Shown here piece after piece: positions 53,367-62,829 of a stretch of 64,000 nucleotides of DNA. Position numbers and translations under genes: made by a program. The stretch's first letter is position 1. Each line of letters starts with the position of its first letter. The stretch comes from Pseudodesulfovibrio thermohalotolerans (lineage in GTDB: Bacteria > Desulfobacterota > Desulfovibrionia > Desulfovibrionales > Desulfovibrionaceae). The notes beneath the pieces are model-generated. The model made no database searches. It had not been told where the DNA came from and saw only the letters and a program-made list of their open reading frames with translations. The DNA lies in NCBI RefSeq assembly GCF_021353295.2, contig NZ_CP120635.1, positions 3,749,501 through 3,813,500 on the forward strand. Reading direction: 5' to 3'.

Positions 53367-53393
53367 GGTGTCTCCCCCATATGGGGAGACACC
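53367..53393 (-). terminator. Hairpin between acnA and ppiD
   Basis: 11-bp perfect stem GGTGTCTCCCC / GGGGAGACACC with a 5-base loop, 12 bases past the aconitase stop. No T-run, so possibly partial termination or a stability stem. Confidence 0.55.
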
Positions 53394-53405
53394 GTCGTGC
53401 CGGTC

Positions 53406-55328
53406 TTAGGACTTGCCCTCCCGAACGGCGTTCAGGAGACCACCTGCCTGGATAATCTGTAGTTCCTTTTCGGTCAAATCATTTGTGACCGCAACGGTTG
53501 CGCCGGAACCGGAGACCATGTTCACGGTTCCGCCGGGGGTGATTTCCGAGGCCGGGATGGTCAGGTCGGCTCCTTCGTCCATGCGGTCGTAGTCTGCGGG
53601 GTCGACCAGAAGCAGGGGCAGGATGCCGAAGTTGATGAGGTTGGCGCGGTGGATGCGGGCCAGGGACTTGACCACGACGGCCTTGACGCCCAGGTGGCGA
53701 GGGCCCAGGGCCGCATGTTCGCGGCTGGAGCCCTGTCCGTAGTTCTCGCCGCCCAGGATGATGCCCTTGCCGTGTTCCTTCATGCGGCCCACGAATCCTT
53801 CGTCCACGCGGGAGAAGATGTACTGGCTGATGGCCGGAATGTTGGAGCGTAGCGCGGTGATCTGCGCGCCAGCGGGCAGGATATGGTCGGTGGTGATGTT
53901 GTCGTCGACCTTGAGCAGAATCTTGGCTTCAATGGTCTCGGGCAGCTTGTCGAAGTCTTCCAGGGCCACGATGTTGGGGCCGCGCAGGACTTCGACGGAC
54001 GAGCCGTCCTCGGGCGGGAAGACGAACAGGCCGCGGATGGACGGGACGTCCTCCGGCAGGGCGACGCGCTCGGGCGCGGGGCCCCAGGTGGCCGGGTCGG
54101 TGAATTCGCCGTCCAGGGCGAGACGGGCCGCGGTCTGGGCGGAGACCAGGAATATCTGGCCGTCCTGGGTGCCGGAGCGGCCCTCGAAGTTGCGGTTGAA
54201 GGTGCGCACGGACACGCCTGCCGACACCGGGGAGCCGCCCATGCCGATGCACGGGCCGCAGGAACATTCGAGCAGGCGCGCGCCCGCATCCAGCAGCGGT
54301 TCGATGAGCCCTTCGCGGGCGAGCATCTTCATGACTTGCTTGGAGCCGGGGGAGATGAGCAGATCGGTCTCGGGCGGGGTCATTCTGCCGCTCAGAATCT
54401 GGGCGGTGTTCTTGAGGTCCGAGTAGGACGAGTTGGTGCAGGAGCCGATGGCTACCTGATCGATCTTCTTGCCCGCCAATTCCTTTACCTTGCACACCTG
54501 GTCCGGCATGTGCGGCTGGGCCACCATGGGCTCCAGCTCGGACAGGTTGATCTCGACGACCTCGTCGTATTCTGCGTCCGGGTCGGCCACGAGTTCGATC
54601 CAGTCGTGGGCGCGGCCCATCTTGGTCAGGAAGTCGCGGGTGGTCTCGTCGGACGGGAAGATGGAAGTGGTCGCGCCCAGTTCGGCGCCCATGTTGGTGA
54701 TGGTCGCGCGGTCGGGCACGGACAGGGAGGCCACGCCGGGACCGGCGTATTCGAAGACCTTGCCCACGCCGCCCTTGACGGTCAGGCGGCGCAGCAGTTC
54801 GAGAATGACGTCCTTGCCCTGGGCCCAGCCGGTCAGTTCGCCGGTCAGCTCGACCTTGACCACCTTGGGCATGGGGATGAAGTACGGTTCGCCCGCCATG
54901 GCCAGCGCCACGGAGAGGCCGCCCGCGCCCATGGCCATGGCTCCGATGCCGCCCGCGGTGGGGGTGTGGGAGTCCGAGCCGATGAGGGTCGCGCCGGGCT
55001 TGGCGAAGTTTTCCAGGTGCAACTGGTGGCAGATGCCGGTGCCGGCGGGCGAGAATACCGCGCCGGACTTGGCGGCCACGGTGCGCAGGAAACGATGGTC
55101 GTCGGGGTTGCGGAAGCCCATCTGCAGGGTGTTGTGGTCAACGTAGCTCACGGACAGGTCCGTGCGGACCCTGCCGATGCCGATGGCCTCGTATTGCAGC
55201 CATGCCATGGTGCCGGTGGCGTCCTGAGTCAGGGTCTGGTCTATGCGCAGGCCCACCTCTTCGCCGGGAACCATGTTGCCGGAAACGAGGTGCTTCTCGA
55301 TGATCTTGCGGGTGATGTTCTTGCCCAT
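53406..55328 (-). CDS. Aconitate hydratase
   Basis: 640 aa. Interconverts citrate and isocitrate with a [4Fe-4S] cluster. Cluster cysteines lie in IGSCTNSSYSDL (about residue 305) and ECSCGPCIGMGGSPVSAG (about 365). Active-site segments GSDSHTPTAGGIGAMAMGAG and NYGQGSSREHAALGPRHLG are intact. The length matches the short bacterial form related to mitochondrial aconitase. Desulfovibrios run an incomplete cycle, so it probably feeds glutamate synthesis. It stands between a coiled-coil protein and ppiD on one strand. Confidence 0.95.
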   Translation of the reverse strand: MGKNITRKIIEKHLVSGNMVPGEEVGLRIDQTLTQDATGTMAWLQYEAIGIGRVRTDLSVSYVDHNTLQMGFRNPDDHRFLRTVAAKSGAVFSPAGTGICHQLHLENFAKPGATLIGSDSHTPTAGGIGAMAMGAGGLSVALAMAGEPYFIPMPKVVKVELTGELTGWAQGKDVILELLRRLTVKGGVGKVFEYAGPGVASLSVPDRATITNMGAELGATTSIFPSDETTRDFLTKMGRAHDWIELVADPDAEYDEVVEINLSELEPMVAQPHMPDQVCKVKELAGKKIDQVAIGSCTNSSYSDLKNTAQILSGRMTPPETDLLISPGSKQVMKMLAREGLIEPLLDAGARLLECSCGPCIGMGGSPVSAGVSVRTFNRNFEGRSGTQDGQIFLVSAQTAARLALDGEFTDPATWGPAPERVALPEDVPSIRGLFVFPPEDGSSVEVLRGPNIVALEDFDKLPETIEAKILLKVDDNITTDHILPAGAQITALRSNIPAISQYIFSRVDEGFVGRMKEHGKGIILGGENYGQGSSREHAALGPRHLGVKAVVVKSLARIHRANLINFGILPLLLVDPADYDRMDEGADLTIPASEITPGGTVNMVSGSGATVAVTNDLTEKELQIIQAGGLLNAVREGKS

Positions 55329-55450
55329 GCTCTCTCTCCTGGAATACGGGGGTCTCTCTCTCGATGCCGTCCGGGTGCGGTCGTTCCGGATTATTATCCT
55401 CCAGGCCGCGCCCCGGACAGGGTGGTCCTTGTCGTAAAATGAAGCGGGGC

Positions 55451-55756
55451 TCAGAAAAGGAAGCCGTTCTTGAGGCCCTCGGAGGGCTCCAGCTCCTCGA
55501 TACCGAGCTTGATCCTGTTTATCTTGTTGGTGCGGAACTGGATCTCCACGTCGAGGCGCAGCTTTTTCTGCTGCATTTGGAAGATTTCCTCGTGGCGGTA
55601 TACGCCCTTGGCCGGATCTTCCTCTTCGCGAAGCCGCCGTACGGCCTGTTTTGTCTTTTCCAGGTCCAGACTCAGTTCCGCCACCTCCGCCTCAAGGACG
55701 TTGACGTCATCGCTGAGCCGTTTCTCACCGGATTTTGATTCTTCTTCTTGTGTCAT
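55451..55756 (-). CDS. Small coiled-coil protein
   Basis: 101 aa, almost all helical and charged (DDVNVLEAEVAELSLDLEKT, KQAVRRLREEEDPAKGVYRH, EEIFQMQQKKLRLDVEIQFR). No family recognised. Its start ATG 55756 lies inside the end of the upstream EPSP-synthase-like gene (32-base overlap), a sign of translational coupling. It precedes aconitase by 122 bases. Confidence 0.75.
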   Translation of the reverse strand: MTQEEESKSGEKRLSDDVNVLEAEVAELSLDLEKTKQAVRRLREEEDPAKGVYRHEEIFQMQQKKLRLDVEIQFRTNKINRIKLGIEELEPSEGLKNGFLF

Positions 55757-57512
55757 CCTTCTTCTCGCGTTCCGGTTTGGGTTTCATCTTGCCCGTGGGC
55801 AGGGAGTTATAGAAGTTCCAGAACTCGGGCCAGGTGGCGGTCACCTCGCCGTGGTTTTCGAGGACGATGCCGGGCACGGCGAAGGAGGCCAGGGCGCAGC
55901 CCATGGACCAGATCGGGTCGGGGCTGAACCAGGTGCCGTCCCAGCGCGGATTGCCGGATTTGAGCTCGATGACGTCGCCGTCGATTTCGTAGCTCGCGCC
56001 CATGCGGTCCAGAAGCTCGATGGCCACGTCGTTGTTCGCGCCGGACAGGCGGGCGTGGCCCGCCTTGAGCGCCAGGGCCAGGGCCATGGGCATGAAGTCG
56101 GAGGATGCGCCCAAGGTGATGGCCGGGGCTTCGGGCAGTTCGCCTTCCATGGAGGCCACCACGTTCTCGGTGGCCTTGTCGATGCGCAGGCCGAGCGCCT
56201 TGAGCTGCTCCAGCACCCGTTCGGCCTGTTCGCCGGCGGGCCATGCGCCCTCCACGTTTATCCGGCCGCCGCACAGCAGGGGCAGGGCCAGGAGCATGGC
56301 GTTCAGGGGTACGGAAAGGGGCAGTTGCGGCTTCGGGTCGATGGACGGGACGCCGTCGGACACGGTTACGGAATCCTTGCCGAGCTTGGCCTTGATGCCG
56401 CAGGCGTCGAGCACGGATACGGCTTCGGCCACGCGGTCGCGGGCCTCGGAGGTGAGCCCCTTGATGGTCAGTCCGCCGGGATAGGACCAGGCGGCCAGGG
56501 TCAGGGCGGCTGCGAAATCAGGGTCGATGAAGCCGGGCAGGCTCACTTCCGCGTCCATGGCTCCGCCGCACTCCAGGCGGACCGGCAGGCCCGGGTTGTT
56601 CGGGTTCATGGGTACGACCCGCGCGCCCAGGGACGGCAGCACCTTGTTCAGCGACGAGGCGTCCAGGAGTTGCAGGGAGGGCTTGCCCGTGAACTTGCAC
56701 CGCCCGGCGTGGCCCAGGGCCAGGCAGAGCAGCATATAGAAATTGAACTTGTCTTCGCCCACAAAGGCCATGCTGCCTTCGAACTGGAGGGTCCGGCCGC
56801 CGTCGTTGCGGATGAAGTCATCGTCCCAATGGATGGGCGCGCCCACCTGCTTGAGGGCCTTGGCCAGGTCCTTGTTCGGGGCGTTCATGGTCACCGGGGC
56901 CAGGGTGACGGAGGCTCCCGCGCTCGCGGCCATGGCCAGCATCATGCGGGTGAAGCGGAACGAGCGGGGGCCGGTGATGCCCGCCGAGATGGGTTCCACG
57001 CGCGGGGCGAGCTTGTAGCCTTCGCCCTCGAACTTCTTGCGCGCGTCGGCCAGGGAGAACTGGTTGAGCAGGGTGAAAAGCTGCTTGGACAGCTTGGCGT
57101 CGAGGCCGAGACGGCCGGATGCCCTGTCGAAGGAGCCGCGCAGCAGCTTCTCCAGCTTGGGGTCGACCAGGGACTTCTGGCGGGATTTGCGCCATGCCCC
57201 TTCCTTGCGGATGAGGAACGCGCGTTTTTCCAGCAGATGCAGGATCTGGTCGTCGATGTCGGAAATATCGTTGTAGCGGCGGCCGGTGACCTCGTCGGAC
57301 TTGGACGGGCCGTCTTCGTCTCGGGCGGGCGCTTCCGGCCTGCGGCCGAAGAAATCGCGGTCGTTGCGCTTGTTGAACTTGCGCGGGCCGCGGCGTTCGT
57401 CGCGTCGCGGTCGGTTCATGTCTTTGCGGGGGGATTCGTTTGCGGCGCCCTGTTCGGCGTCCTTGCGGGGACGGTCCTCGAAGGGACCGTCATCTTTGCG
57501 GATCTTGATCAT
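55725..57512 (-). CDS. EPSP-synthase-like protein with chorismate-mutase-like N-terminal domain
   Basis: 595 aa from ATG 57512. Residues 1-75 are an unusual Arg/Asp-rich low-complexity tail (NRPRRDERRGPRKFNKRNDR). Residues about 80-155 (DISDIDDQILHLLEKRAFLI, RKEGAWRKSRQ) resemble the helical AroQ chorismate mutase fold. Residues about 165-570 resemble the EPT/RTPC fold of 3-phosphoshikimate carboxyvinyltransferase (SAGITGPRSFRFTRMMLAMA, GHAGRCKFTGKPSLQLLDAS, GGLTIKGLTSEARDRVAEAV, LNAMLLALPLLCGGRINVEG). The classical EPSP synthase signatures (LPGSKS, NAGTAxR) are not seen. It may be a divergent shikimate enzyme or a repurposed relative. The last 32 bases overlap the coiled-coil gene. Confidence 0.6.
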   Translation of the reverse strand: MIKIRKDDGPFEDRPRKDAEQGAANESPRKDMNRPRRDERRGPRKFNKRNDRDFFGRRPEAPARDEDGPSKSDEVTGRRYNDISDIDDQILHLLEKRAFLIRKEGAWRKSRQKSLVDPKLEKLLRGSFDRASGRLGLDAKLSKQLFTLLNQFSLADARKKFEGEGYKLAPRVEPISAGITGPRSFRFTRMMLAMAASAGASVTLAPVTMNAPNKDLAKALKQVGAPIHWDDDFIRNDGGRTLQFEGSMAFVGEDKFNFYMLLCLALGHAGRCKFTGKPSLQLLDASSLNKVLPSLGARVVPMNPNNPGLPVRLECGGAMDAEVSLPGFIDPDFAAALTLAAWSYPGGLTIKGLTSEARDRVAEAVSVLDACGIKAKLGKDSVTVSDGVPSIDPKPQLPLSVPLNAMLLALPLLCGGRINVEGAWPAGEQAERVLEQLKALGLRIDKATENVVASMEGELPEAPAITLGASSDFMPMALALALKAGHARLSGANNDVAIELLDRMGASYEIDGDVIELKSGNPRWDGTWFSPDPIWSMGCALASFAVPGIVLENHGEVTATWPEFWNFYNSLPTGKMKPKPEREKKDDTRRRIKIR

Positions 57513-57747
57513 CGTCTTTCCGTCTTCCTTATTTGTGATATGGTTCCCTGTGAAAGGGAAAGGCTTCTCTAGCCTGAAAACGCGCGATTTGCAAGGCCCG
57601 GCGCGCTGTCCGCCCCGATGGGAGGGCGTCGCATCCGTGCTGGACATGACGCGGCGCAACAGGCAGATTGTATAGAGTCGGTTCTCTATTTCGGACCCGG
57701 ACCGGCGCGATCATGCGAAACACCGTAATTCTCTGGAGGTTGAAACC

Positions 57748-58185
57748 ATGAAGAAAGTTTTGATAGCCGCGTTGATGGCCTGCTTTCTGGCCGCCGGATA
57801 CGGCTGCGCCACCAAGGCCCAGCAGGGCGCGGCCGTTGGCGGCCTGGCTGGCGCGACCATCGGCTCGCTGACGTTCAAGGACAAGCTCCTCGGGGCGGTC
57901 GTTGGAGCGGGCGTGGGCACGCTGTTCGGCTATATCGTGGGCAATGAATGGGACAAGTACGACGAGGCGCAGGTCCAGAAGACCCTGGAGACCGGCAGGT
58001 CCAACCAGGCCAGCGTCTGGACCAATCCCGACACCGGGGCGAACTACTCGGCGACCCCGAGTCCTCCCTATGTGGCGGAAAACAAGGTCTACCGCGATGT
58101 GTATATCAAGGACGAAAAGGATGGCGACACGATCATGGCCAAGGCCTGGCGCGACGATGACGGAGTCTGGCATCTGAAGCAGTAG
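57748..58185 (+). CDS. Glycine-zipper lipoprotein
   Basis: 145 aa. Signal peptide with lipobox ending at C20 (AAGYGC). The following GAAVGGLAGATIGSLTFKDK, LLGAVVGAGVGTLFGYIVGN is a glycine-zipper membrane segment like those of the 17-kDa surface-antigen family. The C-terminal part (about 85-145) is a small soluble domain. Likely outer-membrane. The CTGGAGG ribosome site fixes the start. Single gene ending in a terminator and converging on sat. Confidence 0.82.
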   Translation: MKKVLIAALMACFLAAGYGCATKAQQGAAVGGLAGATIGSLTFKDKLLGAVVGAGVGTLFGYIVGNEWDKYDEAQVQKTLETGRSNQASVWTNPDTGANYSATPSPPYVAENKVYRDVYIKDEKDGDTIMAKAWRDDDGVWHLKQ

Positions 58186-58213
58186 CCGTCCGAGATAAAT
58201 GGACAACGAACAG

Positions 58214-58241
58214 GGGCTGCCCACGGGGCGGCCCTTTTTTT
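58214..58241 (+). terminator. Terminator of the glycine-zipper lipoprotein gene
   Basis: 9-bp stem GGGCTGCCC-ACG-GGGCGGCCC with one G-U pair, followed by seven T residues. Confidence 0.88.
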
Positions 58242-58283
58242 CGCGTGGAACCGACGCGGCCCCGCGCCATTGGCCGAAAAAGA

Positions 58284-58309
58284 GGGGGGCCGGCGGAAAC
58301 CGACCCCCC
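58284..58309 (-). terminator. Terminator of sat
   Basis: 10-bp stem GGGGGGCCGG / CCGACCCCCC with one mismatch. On the minus strand it is followed by CTCTTTTTC. A smaller stem GGCCGG / CCGGCC (58316-58332) lies between it and the sat stop. Confidence 0.75.
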
Positions 58310-58347
58310 CTGAACGGCCGGCATAACCGGCCCGCTTATGTATCAGA

Positions 58348-59634
58348 TTACTTCATGTCCTGACCGGAAGCGGCCTTCTGCATCTTGACCTCGACCTTTT
58401 CGGTGAGGTTCTCGTAGTAGTCGCGGAGGATGACCAGGACTTCGTCACGGCCAAAGTGATCCGGAACCTCGGCGCCTTCGGACAGTGCCTTGCGGAGCTT
58501 GGTGCCGGACAGGATGACGCGGTCTTCCTTGGTGTGCGGGCAGGTGCGCATGGAGGCCATGCCGTCGCACTTGTAGCAGTAGAAGGTCCAGTCGATGTTC
58601 ATCGGCTGGCAAAGCAGGGCCTTGCCGGGTTCGGGGCAGGCTTCGTTGACGTAGGGGATCTTCTTGAAGATGTCCTGGGCCTCGAACAGGCCGTAGAAGT
58701 CGCCGACGCCGGCATGGTCGCGGCCGATGAGCATGTTGTTGATGCCGTAGTTCTGGCGGAAGGTGGCGTGCATCAGGCCTTCACGCGGACCTGCGTAACG
58801 CATGTCGAGCGGGTAACCGGCGTTGATGACGTTCTCGGGCACGAAGTAGTTGTCGATCAGGGTCTGGATGCACTTGATGCGGACTTCACCCGGGATGTCG
58901 CCCGGCTTCAGGTTGCCGATGAGGGAGTGGATGACCACGCCGTCGCAAACTTCGATGGCGATCTTGGCCAGGAATTCATGGGAGCGGTGCATGGGGTTGC
59001 GCAGCTGCAGGGCGGCAACCTTGGACCAACCGCGCTTTTCCATCTCGGCGCGAATCTGAGCGGGGGTCTGGTAGACGCCCGGGTAACGCTTGGCGTAGTC
59101 GCCCTCGGACAGGACCTTGACGGGACCGGCCAGGTTGTACTTGCCCTGAGCCATGACCATCTGGACGCCGGGGTGGTCTTCCATGGCGACTTCCCAGAAC
59201 TTGTCGTCAGCGGAATCTTCGCCGTGGCCCTTGTAGACCAACTCGCATTCCCACTTCTTGTCGGCTTCGGTCATCTCGTACTTTTCTTCGATCTTCATGG
59301 TCGCGTAGACCACGCCGTCCTTGGCCTTCAGGGCCACTTCGTCACCGACTTTGACGTCTTCGTCGTCAGTGTCGAGAGTGATGGGGATGGGCCAGAAGGT
59401 TCCATCGGCCATCAGGAACTTTTCGCAGACGCCGGCCCAGTCAGCCTTCTTCATGAAGCCGTTCAGCGGAGAGAAGCCGCCGATGCCCATCATGATCAGG
59501 TCGCCCTTGGCGCGATCGGAAATATCGAGGGTCTTCAGGCCTTCGGCTTTTTTGATTTCAGCTTCGAGCTCTGCGCCTTCGAGCAGACAGCAAACGAGAC
59601 CTTTTCCACCGTGGGGTGCTACGAGGTTAGACAT
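58348..59634 (-). CDS. sat: Sulfate adenylyltransferase (ATP sulfurylase)
   Basis: 428 aa homo-oligomeric enzyme that activates sulfate with ATP to adenosine phosphosulfate (APS). Active-site motifs [20 protein letters not shown] (about 203-222) and [17 protein letters not shown] (about 295-311) are intact. A zinc site C-x2-C-x8-C with following His lies in [15 protein letters not shown] near residue 355. There is no C-terminal APS kinase, as expected for dissimilatory enzymes. The ATG follows an AGGAGG site. Transcribed away from aprBA. Confidence 0.98.
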   Translation of the reverse strand: MSNLVAPHGGKGLVCCLLEGAELEAEIKKAEGLKTLDISDRAKGDLIMMGIGGFSPLNGFMKKADWAGVCEKFLMADGTFWPIPITLDTDDEDVKVGDEVALKAKDGVVYATMKIEEKYEMTEADKKWECELVYKGHGEDSADDKFWEVAMEDHPGVQMVMAQGKYNLAGPVKVLSEGDYAKRYPGVYQTPAQIRAEMEKRGWSKVAALQLRNPMHRSHEFLAKIAIEVCDGVVIHSLIGNLKPGDIPGEVRIKCIQTLIDNYFVPENVINAGYPLDMRYAGPREGLMHATFRQNYGINNMLIGRDHAGVGDFYGLFEAQDIFKKIPYVNEACPEPGKALLCQPMNIDWTFYCYKCDGMASMRTCPHTKEDRVILSGTKLRKALSEGAEVPDHFGRDEVLVILRDYYENLTEKVEVKMQKAASGQDMK

Positions 59635-59740
59635 TTAAGCCTCCTAAGTTTTTAGTCAGTGATTCCATAGCCTTCATTCATGGCGTGCCGCCTTGGCCGC
59701 TTGCAAGACCATGAGTAATTCCCATTTAGAGGGTCCGCCT

Positions 59741-59769
59741 TTATTGGCTGTTTGTGAAAGTCGTGTCAA
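59741..59769 (-). promoter_or_regulatory. sat promoter with Rex/HcpR-like half site
   Basis: Minus-strand TTGACA (59769-59764) with CAATAA 17 bases downstream. Between and across them the plus strand reads TTTGTGAAAGTCGTGTCAAG (59751-59770). The first half is a perfect TTGTGA(AA) half-site as used by Rex and by HcpR-type regulators; the second half is degraded. Rex repression of sat is known in Desulfovibrio vulgaris. Confidence 0.45.
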
Positions 59770-60244
59770 GCTGTTTTTTCTGCCCGTACTGCAACAATTT
59801 GCCGCCGGAAGGGGGTTGAGGACGCCGGGTAGACCTTCTCGGGAAAAAGTCTAGAAAAAATGGGTTTTTTCTCCGTATTTTTCTCCTGTTATTTCAGCAT
59901 GTTGATTTGTCGCTATAATATTACCGGATAAATTTAAAAAAGGCTTGCAATTCTTTGTTTGTTTAAACTAAAAACGGTAAGGGTTTCAATAGTCGTTTTT
60001 TTGCGGCCCGCTTTGCGCTGGCGGTACGTGTGAATGCTTGCCGGGCGGGCGTTTCCCGGCAACAAGTCCAAACCCCGAGCTTTGGTGACATTATACGCTT
60101 GTTCAAAAATTCACTTTCACGTTGACAAGGGTGTTGCGTCTTGCTACTCCCAAATTCCGCCCGGTTAAAAAGGGCGTCGATTTTCGTTTAGGTAGAGGAT
60201 GTCGGTTATCATGAATAATAAAACCCTATTTAGGAGGAGAAGTT
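59770..60244 (+). promoter_or_regulatory. aprBA upstream region
   Basis: 475 bases without a gene, AT-rich from 59850 to 60000. Candidate promoters for aprB: TATAAT at 59914-59919, and TTGACA at 60122-60127 with TACTCC 17 bases later. A hairpin AGAAAAAA-TGGG-TTTTTTCT lies at 59853-59872. The leader of about 90 bases ends in AGGAGGAGAAG 2 bases before the aprB start. Confidence 0.45.
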
Positions 60245-60745
60245 ATGCCGACCTTTGTTAACCCGGAAAAATGTGACGGCTGCAAGGGTGGCGAAAAGAC
60301 CGCTTGCATGTACATTTGCCCTAACGATCTGATGATCCTGGATCCCGCCGAAATGAAGGCCTACAACCAGGAACCGTCCGCTTGCTGGGAATGTTACTCC
60401 TGCGTGAAAATTTGCCCCCAGGGCGCTATTGAAGCCCGTCCGTACGCCGACTTCGCCCCTATGGGTGGTACCTCCATCCCGATGCGTTCCGCTGAAGACA
60501 TCATGTGGACCATCAAATTCCGTAATGGCAGCGTGAAGCGCTTCAAGTTCCCCATCCGCACCACTGCTGAAGGTTCCATCAAGCCCTTCGACGGCAAGCC
60601 CGAACCTGGCGATCTGGACTCCGAGCTCCTGTTCACCGAGACCGCGCTGGTTGATCCGAAGACCGCCGTCATGGAAGAGGCCTCCGTCACTGACGCCGAC
60701 CTGAAGAAAGAGTGGAAGCTGGAAGACTACGCCAGCCTGGTCTAG
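60245..60745 (+). CDS. aprB: Adenylylsulfate reductase beta subunit
   Basis: 166 aa ferredoxin-like electron-transfer subunit. Two [4Fe-4S] clusters are bound by CDGCKGGEKTACMYICP (first, with an insert typical of AprB) and CWECYSCVKICPQ (second). The C-terminal tail (about 110-166) wraps AprA in known structures. AGGAGGAG at the ideal distance. It passes electrons to AprA from QmoABC. Codon use is the biased set of highly expressed genes. First gene of aprBA-qmo. Confidence 0.98.
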   Translation: MPTFVNPEKCDGCKGGEKTACMYICPNDLMILDPAEMKAYNQEPSACWECYSCVKICPQGAIEARPYADFAPMGGTSIPMRSAEDIMWTIKFRNGSVKRFKFPIRTTAEGSIKPFDGKPEPGDLDSELLFTETALVDPKTAVMEEASVTDADLKKEWKLEDYASLV

Positions 60746-60811
60746 TCCCGGTTTGCGAGATCTTGTCTAATTTAGACTACTTGAATCACTTCAAATATTA
60801 GGAGAAAAACT

Positions 60812-62809
60812 ATGCCTCTGCTTCCTATCAAAGAAGCCTCCAAGGGTGTTGCTCTCGCCGAGCCGGAAATCATCGAACAGCACGTTGATATCCTGTTGGT
60901 CGGCGGCGGCATGGGTTGCTGCGGTGCCGCCTTCGAGGCCGTCCGCTGGGCCGACAAAGTAGATCCTTCCCTGTCGATCATGCTTTGCGACAAGGCCGCT
61001 CTGGAGCGTTCCGGCGCTGTTGCTCAGGGCCTGTCCGCCATCAACACCTACTGCGGTGAGAACGATGTCGACGATTACGTCCGCATGGTCCGCACCGACC
61101 TCATGGGCATCGTCCGCGAAGACCTGATCTTCGACCTGGGCCGTCACGTTGACGACTCCGTCCACCTGTTTGAAGAATGGGGCCTCCCCGTTTGGGTCAA
61201 GAAAGACGGCAAGAACCTCGACGGCGCCAAAGCCAAGGCCGAAGGCCTCGCCATCCGCGACGGCGCTGCTCCGGTCCGTTCCGGCCGCTGGCAGATCATG
61301 ATCAACGGTGAGTCCTACAAGTGCATCGTCGCCGAGGCCGCGAAGAACGCCCTGGGCGAGGACCGCTACGTCGAGCGTGTCTTCATCGTTAAGATGCTCC
61401 TGGACGCCAACGAGCCCAACCGCATCGCCGGTGCCGTCGGCTTCTCCACCCGTGAAAACAAAGTTTACGTCTACACCTGCAACGCCGCTGTCGTGGCTTG
61501 CGGCGGCGCCGTCAACGTCTACCGCCCCCGCTCCACCGGTGAGGGCATGGGCCGCGCCTGGTACCCGGTCTGGAACGCTGGTTCCACCTACACCATGTGT
61601 GCTCAGGTCGGCGCTGAAATGACCATGATGGAAAACCGCTTCGTCCCCGCCCGCTTCAAGGACGGTTACGGCCCGGTCGGCGCTTGGTTCCTGCTCTTCA
61701 AGGCCAAAGCCACCAACTACAAGGGTGAGGACTACTGCGAGACCAACCGCGCCATGCTGAAGCCTTACGAGGATCGCGGCTACGCCAAGGGTCACATCAT
61801 CCCCACCTGCCTGCGTAACCACATGATGCTCCGTGAAATGCGTGAAGGCCGCGGCCCGATCTTCATGGACACCAAGACCGCCCTGCTGAACACCGTCAAC
61901 GGCGACCTGTCCGGTCCCGAGTGGAAGCACCTCGAGTCCGAGGCTTGGGAAGACTTCCTCGACATGTGCGTCGGCCAGGCCAACCTGTGGGCCGCCACCA
62001 ACTGCGCTCCCGAGGATCGCGGTTCCGAGATCATGCCCACCGAGCCGTACCTCCTGGGCTCCCACTCCGGTTGCTGCGGCATCTGGGTTTCCGGTCCGGA
62101 CGAGGCTTGGGTTCCCGAGTCCTACAAGGTCAAGGCCGACAACGGCAAAGTGTACAACCGTATGACCTCCGTCAACGGCCTGTTCACCTGCGCTGACGGC
62201 GTTGGCGCCTCCGGCCACAAGTTCTCCTCCGGTTCCCACGCTGAAGGCCGCATCGTCGGTAAGCAGCTGGTGCGCTGGTGCGTGGACCACAAGGACTTCA
62301 AGCCCGCGCTGAAGGAAACCGCCGCCGACATGGCCAAGGAAATCTACCAGCCCTGGTACACCTACGAAGAGAACAAGACCGGTTCCACCGATCCCGTCGT
62401 GAACCCGGCCTACATCACCCCGCACAACTTCATGATGCGCCTCATCAAGTGCACCGATGAATACGGCGGTGGCGTTGGTACTCTGTACATGACCTCCAAG
62501 GCTCTGCTGAACACCGGCTTCTGGCTGCTCGGCATGATGGAAGAAGACTCCAAGAAGCTCGCCGCTCGCGACCTGCACGAGCTGATGCGCTGCTGGGAGC
62601 AGTTCCACCGCCTGTGGACCGTCCGCCTGCACATGCAGCACATCGAGTTCCGCGAAGAATCCCGTTACCCGGGCTTCTACTACCGCGGCGACTTCATGGG
62701 CCTGGATGACTCCAAGTGGAAGTGCTTCTGTAACTCCACTTACGATCCCGCCACTGGCGTGACCACCGTCTTCAAGAAGCCCTACGTCAAGATCATCCCC
62801 GACGCCTAA
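60812..62809 (+). CDS. aprA: Adenylylsulfate reductase alpha subunit
   Basis: 665 aa flavoprotein that reduces APS to sulfite and AMP. FAD-binding motif DILLVGGGMGCCGAAFEAVR (about 26-45) and LSAINTYCGENDVDDYVRMV, with the succinate-dehydrogenase-like domain order. GSHSGCCGIWVSGPDEAW and GASGHKFSSGSHAEGRIVGK are AprA-specific. Length is standard. Many Gly, Arg and Ala codons end in T/C instead of G, as expected for a very highly expressed gene. It follows aprB by 66 bases and is followed by a strong hairpin. Confidence 0.98.
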   Translation: MPLLPIKEASKGVALAEPEIIEQHVDILLVGGGMGCCGAAFEAVRWADKVDPSLSIMLCDKAALERSGAVAQGLSAINTYCGENDVDDYVRMVRTDLMGIVREDLIFDLGRHVDDSVHLFEEWGLPVWVKKDGKNLDGAKAKAEGLAIRDGAAPVRSGRWQIMINGESYKCIVAEAAKNALGEDRYVERVFIVKMLLDANEPNRIAGAVGFSTRENKVYVYTCNAAVVACGGAVNVYRPRSTGEGMGRAWYPVWNAGSTYTMCAQVGAEMTMMENRFVPARFKDGYGPVGAWFLLFKAKATNYKGEDYCETNRAMLKPYEDRGYAKGHIIPTCLRNHMMLREMREGRGPIFMDTKTALLNTVNGDLSGPEWKHLESEAWEDFLDMCVGQANLWAATNCAPEDRGSEIMPTEPYLLGSHSGCCGIWVSGPDEAWVPESYKVKADNGKVYNRMTSVNGLFTCADGVGASGHKFSSGSHAEGRIVGKQLVRWCVDHKDFKPALKETAADMAKEIYQPWYTYEENKTGSTDPVVNPAYITPHNFMMRLIKCTDEYGGGVGTLYMTSKALLNTGFWLLGMMEEDSKKLAARDLHELMRCWEQFHRLWTVRLHMQHIEFREESRYPGFYYRGDFMGLDDSKWKCFCNSTYDPATGVTTVFKKPYVKIIPDA

Positions 62810-62829
62810 GCTTAGGTAATGATCACCCC

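Noticed and set aside
55470..57572. 700-codon plus-strand open frame opposite the EPSP-synthase-like gene
   Set aside because: Shadow frame; Gly/Gln/Val-rich without motifs, while the minus-strand gene has domain-like segments and overlaps its neighbour naturally.
60791..62641. 616-codon minus-strand open frame opposite aprA
   Set aside because: Shadow frame created by the codon bias of aprA; no ribosome site or domain.
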